A stretch of DNA of 64,000 nucleotides. Source: Xiphias gladius (taxonomy: Eukaryota > Chordata > Actinopteri > Istiophoriformes > Xiphiidae). Below, piece after piece: positions 59,101 to 64,000 of the stretch (the first letter of the stretch is position 1; each line of letters begins with the position of its first letter). The position numbers and the translations under genes were made by a program. The DNA lies in assembly GCF_016859285.1 (NCBI RefSeq), contig NC_053415.1, positions 12,582,501 through 12,646,500 of the forward strand. The letters are read 5' to 3'. The notes beneath the pieces are model-generated. The model was not told the origin of the DNA and did no database searches. It saw only the letters and a list, made by a program, of their open reading frames with translations.

Positions 59101-62100
59101 AAAGACACAGTACTGTTGTGCGTTCAAAATGAATTATTCAGTGCTGTGAGCACCAAATTCCTTTCAAATGGATTGTATTGGATTGGTGGCAGAAATTTCA
59201 GATAGATATCTCAAGGTAGATACCTTTCAGTGATACTGTTTTTCATAATTTGGGTGAATCTGCCATTTAAAATCTTTGAGGCTGACAAGTATGCACGGCA
59301 CACAATTTAAGGGTTGCATGTCAGGAGGTATTCCCTTTTGCACCAACACTACATGAACTTCTGTAGTGGTTTTATTAATCTACTTGTACTTTTGTTTGGT
59401 TGATTTATCAATCTTACAGGCTCTCCTGGTTTTCCTTTGTTGCCAGGATCTCCTTTGGCACCACATTCACCTCTGCCGCCTCTGGGTCCTCTCCTGCCTG
59501 GATTACCTCTGTCTCCCTGGAACAGAGTTACTTTAGACTCAAATAAAGACATTTAAGGCATGCAGGAATTTCATGAAGTAAACAGAAAGCCGTACAGTGG
59601 GTCCTCTCGGTCCAGTATAGCTAAATCCTGGTCTTCCTTTGTCTCCCTTTAGAGGAAAAAGAAAATAATGATGTTCAAATGCTGCAATTTCTTTCCTGAA
59701 TTTGATGATCAGAAAAGTTGAACTCTTTGCCCACCTTTGGTCCAGGGGATCCAGAGTCTCCTCTTGGTCCAGGATCTCCTGGATTTCCCTTGGTGCCCTG
59801 CAACCACAGAAGATGACATTCAATGAAAAGTATATCATCCAGAGTGTATTTCACACAAAAACTTTGTTAATAATCCACTCAAAACATAAGCTCCAACAAT
59901 GGTCAGTTAGTGTTGATGATTATGACATATGATAAACAACAAACATTTGGTCCAGGGCCCCCTGGTTCTCCTGGCTGACCCCTTGGTCCTGGTAGTCCTT
60001 GGTCTCCCTGGAAGAGAGAGGGTACCAAAACATTTCTATATCACGACATTACACATAAAATTACCCATGCTATGTGAACTTTGCAGTGCATAGCTTTGGA
60101 AAAAATATTTGTAGAACAATTTCCTTGATTAAAGCGTTTAAATGATAACAGACTCAGCTTTTGGCAGGATAACCGGTACATGAAGGCAGTACACCAGTAT
60201 TTGAGGTCTAAGAAGACTTCTTAGGAACCTGAGTCATCGCTCTGCCAAAATCCACCCACAGCACAACCCCCTCACCTTTGAACCCTTGAATCCATCTTCT
60301 CCAGGCTGACCTCTGGGTCCATGTGGCCCTCGTTCTCCCTTGAAAATAAAGGAATGTGTCAGGAGTTGAACCAAAACATTTATCCTCAGGCAATCTATAC
60401 AAAACACAACAGGAACTGAGAGGTATTAATTCTGTGTCAGGACAATTTTCCTGAGAATCTGGTTGGGAAATGTATTTTTATCTTTCTCTGGAAGAGCAGT
60501 ACTCTCTTGAGAGATCTGGAACTCATAGGATTTTTTTTCACTCTGATGACATCTCTGGTAAAAGTAATCAGAATCCACTGATTTTCAGAGTTTCAAAAAA
60601 AGTTGTTACTCGGCTTTCAGACCACCAGCACCAGCTCTCCTTCCCACACGCCCCTGTAGTGTTGTCTGCAAATTTGCCAGGGTGGTCTTTGTGAGGAAAC
60701 TATTTGCAATACCACAAAACCTGCTCTAAAAAAATAACTCGAAATATAATTATTATGTATATAAATTACATTAATCAAAACATATATATATATATGTACC
60801 TTTCTCTCAGCGCTGAACTTACCTTGTCTCCTTTTGGCCCATCAGAACCTGCCGCTCCCTTTGTTCCAGGGTCTCCTCTCCTTCCCTGTTAACATTTATT
60901 TACAAATAATTGACAACAAATTTTGGCAAATTCTCAACCAGAGAATATTTTATTTCATAAAATATAAGTGTTTGAAATACCTCTTCACCCTTTGGTCCAC
61001 GTAAGCCTATATGCCCCTGCAAGAGTTAATAGTTTTATTTTAGAGCCAGCTTTGTAACTACAACTTATAGTAAAACAGAAGTAACCAGAAGGGCCAGCAG
61101 TAAGGCGCATACCACCGCCAAGGCCAATGTCAAACAAAATACACCAGAATTCAGAGGAAAAAAAATTCAAATTCATAGTAAATGAGGCACATCTGCCCCA
61201 AAGTTTAAAGTGTTCTTCCCTGGCCCATCCCCCATCCCTCCAACAGGTTTGGTGTAAATTGGTTCAGTACTTTTTGCATAATCCTGCTGACAAACCAACA
61301 AACAAACACAGGTGAAAACATAACCTCATTGGCAGAGGTAATTATAATGAAAACAAAACAACTTCTGTACCTTTGGTCCCTTTTCTCCCGGTAGCCCTGG
61401 ATTTCCAGGATTTCCACTTTCTCCCTACAGAACAAAGATTTAGGTCAGTAACTCTCTTAAAGTAAAGAAAAAGTTTAATTTTTGGATGATGTTTTCTGTC
61501 ATGTTTTAATCTAAAGGTTACCTTTGGTCCTCGTTTACCGTCAGGACCAGAGGGGCCCGGCTTCCCAGGGGGGCCATGGTCACCCTAAACAACAAATGAA
61601 ATCACTTTACTGAAGAAATTAACTAATGTACAATTAGTTAAAATCTAAGTCTAAAAGTCTTCTGCCCCAATGGATGGAAAGAGAAACTTCGCTATTGCAA
61701 AGAGAAACTTTGCTATTCTTATAATTTTGCCACTAGTGGACAAAAAGTCAAAAATCAAAAGGATCTCTTCAAAATAATTTCTTTAGAAATTGAATTTGAC
61801 CCATATGGTTGAATATACACTTAAAAGCCAGCAAGGAGTCATAGCAAAATATAAACTTTGTGTTATTCTGTGTGGGCAGTCAACCAGGCTTCAATGCACA
61901 TGTGGGTGTATGCCAAGAATCTGAAAGACTAAAAAACCCTGGATAAGAAAAACTGATTGAAATGAATTGGGTACCATTGTGGAACACTGTATCTATAAGA
62001 TCTCCTTATCCTCAGTGGCCCCAGCCTCATCTTGCCAGAGTTCACTCAGAGTTAATCTAGGCTGTATTTATCAGCCTCTGCTGCTTTGGCCACATTCATG

Positions 62101-63942
62101 TCACACCATTCAGGTTGTAATCATGGGCAGTTGAGTGGGAAAGAGCATTCACGTCAGCCTCCTGTTTGTAATTCCAGGTCGGAGATATGGGAATGTCTGA
62201 CAGCTACATCTCCCACTTGGTGTCCAAAGTGAGATCTATGATTTATTATATGGGCTACTGAAGAGTGACCTCTAATAAGTGGGTAAATGACCAGAAAGCC
62301 TCCTTTGCTCACATTTTTAATCCAAATAACATCCAATATTAACCCAAATTGCCAATTTAGCTGAGTAAAAAGTAGGTATACGCCGTTTGTAGTTACCTTT
62401 TAAACAATAAAGAGGTAACTTAGCAAGTTATCAGGGGATGACATTTTGAAATAATGCCAGAACATAGCCTCGTTGGAATAGAGGGAAGTTTTTCTTGTTT
62501 ACGAATGCATGATTTCAGCATTTGAGCTATTGTTAATGTTAGCATGGTAATCTCACTTAATCTCAACTAGTCCAACATACTGGAGCCTAGAAACTTTTTT
62601 TTTTTTTTTTTTCTGGTTCTAACACACGAAAATAATTTCCCAGTTTTGCCTCAAAAGGTTTGGTTTGTGGTTCTTTTCCAACCATGAAAACAGACTTTTT
62701 TGAATTGCTTAAAACATTAGAGATGGGCGGCAATTCCGAGGTCTGTCCACAGAAAAACTGTTCCTGGCACTTTTTCCTAACAGCTGTTCAGCTTCAAGGT
62801 CCTATGATATGTTATCTATCAGTTAAAATGAGCACACTTAAAATTTTCCTTCAAAAATGTTGCCTTTTTTAATGCAGTGGTATCCAGTCATGATTTGGAT
62901 GCGTTGGGAAAACTAAAGCCCTATGACTGTTTCCACTGAATTTCACGGGAATCCATCCAATTACTGTCAATATTTCCTCTGGGCCAAAGTTTTGGACTGA
63001 CTGACCGACGAACTGACGAACCCCCTAAAACACCATTAGCTGTGTGCCAACTCTAGAGCCCGAATGTTTTATTTTTTCGATTGCTTCAGAGAGCGAAAAG
63101 ATCTTAGTTTTAATTTAATACAGACCTTTTCTCCGTGGTCACCACGTGGCCCGCTGTCACCAACTTCTCCATTGTAGCCATCTGGTCCCTTTAAGAGTCA
63201 AAAACAAAATCATTCAGTAGTTCAGTAAACCAGTAAACTAATCTTTACGGGTCTCTGGCAGATGGATTGTAAAATTAACCAGCCACATGCATTTTTTCAT
63301 TTAAATACAATGCATTTCTTTAAATACAATGCTTACAACAGAATTGGACCTGTTAATTATCTTACCAAAGATAAACTTTCCCACCTCGACCAAAATATAC
63401 CACATTTAACATTTGTAGCAGCTGTTCTGCATGTAAGTGAATACTAGCACCTTGAAAGTAATGCGAAAAATAATTTTGTATAACTAGTCGACTCACCTTA
63501 TCACCTGGATCCCCCTTGCAACCAGGAGCTCCAATTCGGCCAAATTTACCCTGAAGATTTCACAGAGACAATCATTTATTATCAGTATTATTATCAGAGT
63601 CATAGTGTAATGTATGTTTTGCTTTGTCATATGAAGACTCACCTTTTGGCCATCAGTTCCATTCCTGCCAGGTACACCTGCTGCACCCTGAGCGTTTGGA
63701 CGTCAGTGAAGACAGAAAATTAACTATAGCTGATGCTGTTGGGTGTAGTAGGAAGTAAAAAGAAAACACGTCTAACGTTAAAAATGTTACTTACCTTTGC
63801 TCCAAATTCTCCGACTGTACCCTGGTGAGGTAAAACAGGCCCATTAGTCCAAATAAAACTTCTTTCAATTTGACAGATGAACAGAAAAGCAGGAATATAA
63901 ATATTTAGCTCTCACCTTGTCACCTTTCAAACCAGTCTCTCC
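56136..63942 (-). CDS. col6a2: Collagen type VI alpha-2 chain, 3' part (5' end outside window)
   Basis: Secreted chain of the collagen VI microfibril. Twenty-one exons are seen: 63942-63916, 63821-63795, 63687-63643, 63550-63497, 63188-63126, 61584-61522, 61424-61371, 61016-60981, 60885-60823, 60338-60276, 60007-59945, 59797-59735, 59646-59596, 59516-59418, 58503-58441, 58347-58312, 58223-58178, 58055-57903, 57395-56943, 56857-56819, 56737-56136. Sixteen Gly-X-Y exons of 27 to 99 nt, nearly all beginning with a Gly codon, give 290 helix residues, with one GFSYTG interruption also found in human. Then come [16 protein letters not shown], vWA C1 ([13 protein letters not shown], intact DxSxS), [11 protein letters not shown] and vWA C2 ([14 protein letters not shown]), ending FIQWVC. 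The 430-residue C-terminal part equals the human length. The linker and LLDGSERLG mark alpha-2, not alpha-1. The N-terminal vWA domain and about 45 helix residues are missing beyond the right edge. Confidence 0.95.
58504..59417 (-). other. col6a2: col6a2 intron without further features
   Basis: A 914-bp intron between two Gly-X-Y exons with no additional collagen exon on the minus strand. The part near 59000-59240 has a repeat-like look ('gattggattggtggcagaaa') but was not classified. Confidence 0.5.
60779..60797. repeat. Short (TA)n tract
   Basis: About nine TA units in a col6a2 intron, just before the exon at 60823-60885. Confidence 0.85.
61178..61345 (-). repeat. Dispersed repeat, copy 2 (minus orientation)
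   Basis: In reverse complement this reads 'gtttgtttgttggtttgtca', 'gcaggattatgcaaaaagta', then 'gggatgggccagggaagaac', the same order as 30689-30850. It lies in a col6a2 intron, in the same orientation as that gene. Confidence 0.65.
61585..63125 (-). other. col6a2: Long col6a2 intron
   Basis: About 1.5 kb without a collagen exon. It holds a poly-T of about 19 bp near 62595 and a repeat-like part near 62930-63000 ('tttcacgggaatccatccaa', 'ggactgactgaccgacgaac') resembling the 3' part of a common teleost repeat. Phase is compatible across it (both flanking exons are whole codons), so a missed 3n exon cannot be fully excluded. Confidence 0.5.
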
Positions 63943-64000
63943 CTATACAAAAGCACAGGACATGTTATTGAGATTTTTTTTTTTTTTAAATTACGCATTA

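Noticed and set aside
56136-63942. col6a1 as the identity of the collagen gene
   Set aside because: [15 protein letters not shown], the VIVCPDLPC linker and LLDGSERLG are alpha-2 features.

Overview
The window is nuclear DNA from a bony fish, most likely a percomorph teleost. Genes are split into many short exons with GT-AG introns. Long (GT)n and (CT)n microsatellites are present, as are several dispersed repeats I recognise as common in teleosts. Proteins rebuilt from the exons match vertebrate families over their whole length. Exon joins were made by eye from splice sites and reading phase; nothing was aligned by software.

Layout: (1) 1-14.4 kb holds no recognisable protein gene. It carries microsatellites, possible non-coding exons and a candidate promoter, and is probably the upstream region and long 5' intron of map3k13. 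(2) 14.4-25.3 kb (+) is map3k13 (LZK, a dual leucine-zipper MAP3K), complete in 13 coding exons, with a long 3' UTR. (3) 26.9-37.9 kb (+) is liver-type phosphofructokinase pfkl, complete in 22 coding exons and 780 residues. (4) 38.2-41.5 kb (-) is a 14-exon coiled-coil gene that I assign as six6os1 (C14orf39), a synaptonemal-complex central-element protein. (5) 42.3-44.6 kb (+) is tmem169. (6) 48.1-55.5 kb (+) is xrcc5 (Ku80), complete in 21 exons and 730 residues. (7) 56.1-63.9 kb (-) is the 3' part of col6a2, with most of the triple helix and both C-terminal vWA domains; the 5' part lies beyond the right edge.

The genes do not form a pathway. They cover JNK signalling, glycolysis, meiosis, a membrane protein, DNA end joining and extracellular matrix. 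pfkl/six6os1 and xrcc5/col6a2 are tail-to-tail with 3' ends that may overlap, and six6os1/tmem169 are head-to-head about 0.9 kb apart. tmem169 beside xrcc5 is a conserved vertebrate linkage.

The most notable signals are an apparent U12-type intron in xrcc5 with a GA-AG boundary, the six6os1 assignment, two competing terminal exons in xrcc5, an 89-bp copy of a tmem169 coding segment in its own 3' region, and two hAT-like MITEs with recognisable 8-bp target duplications.
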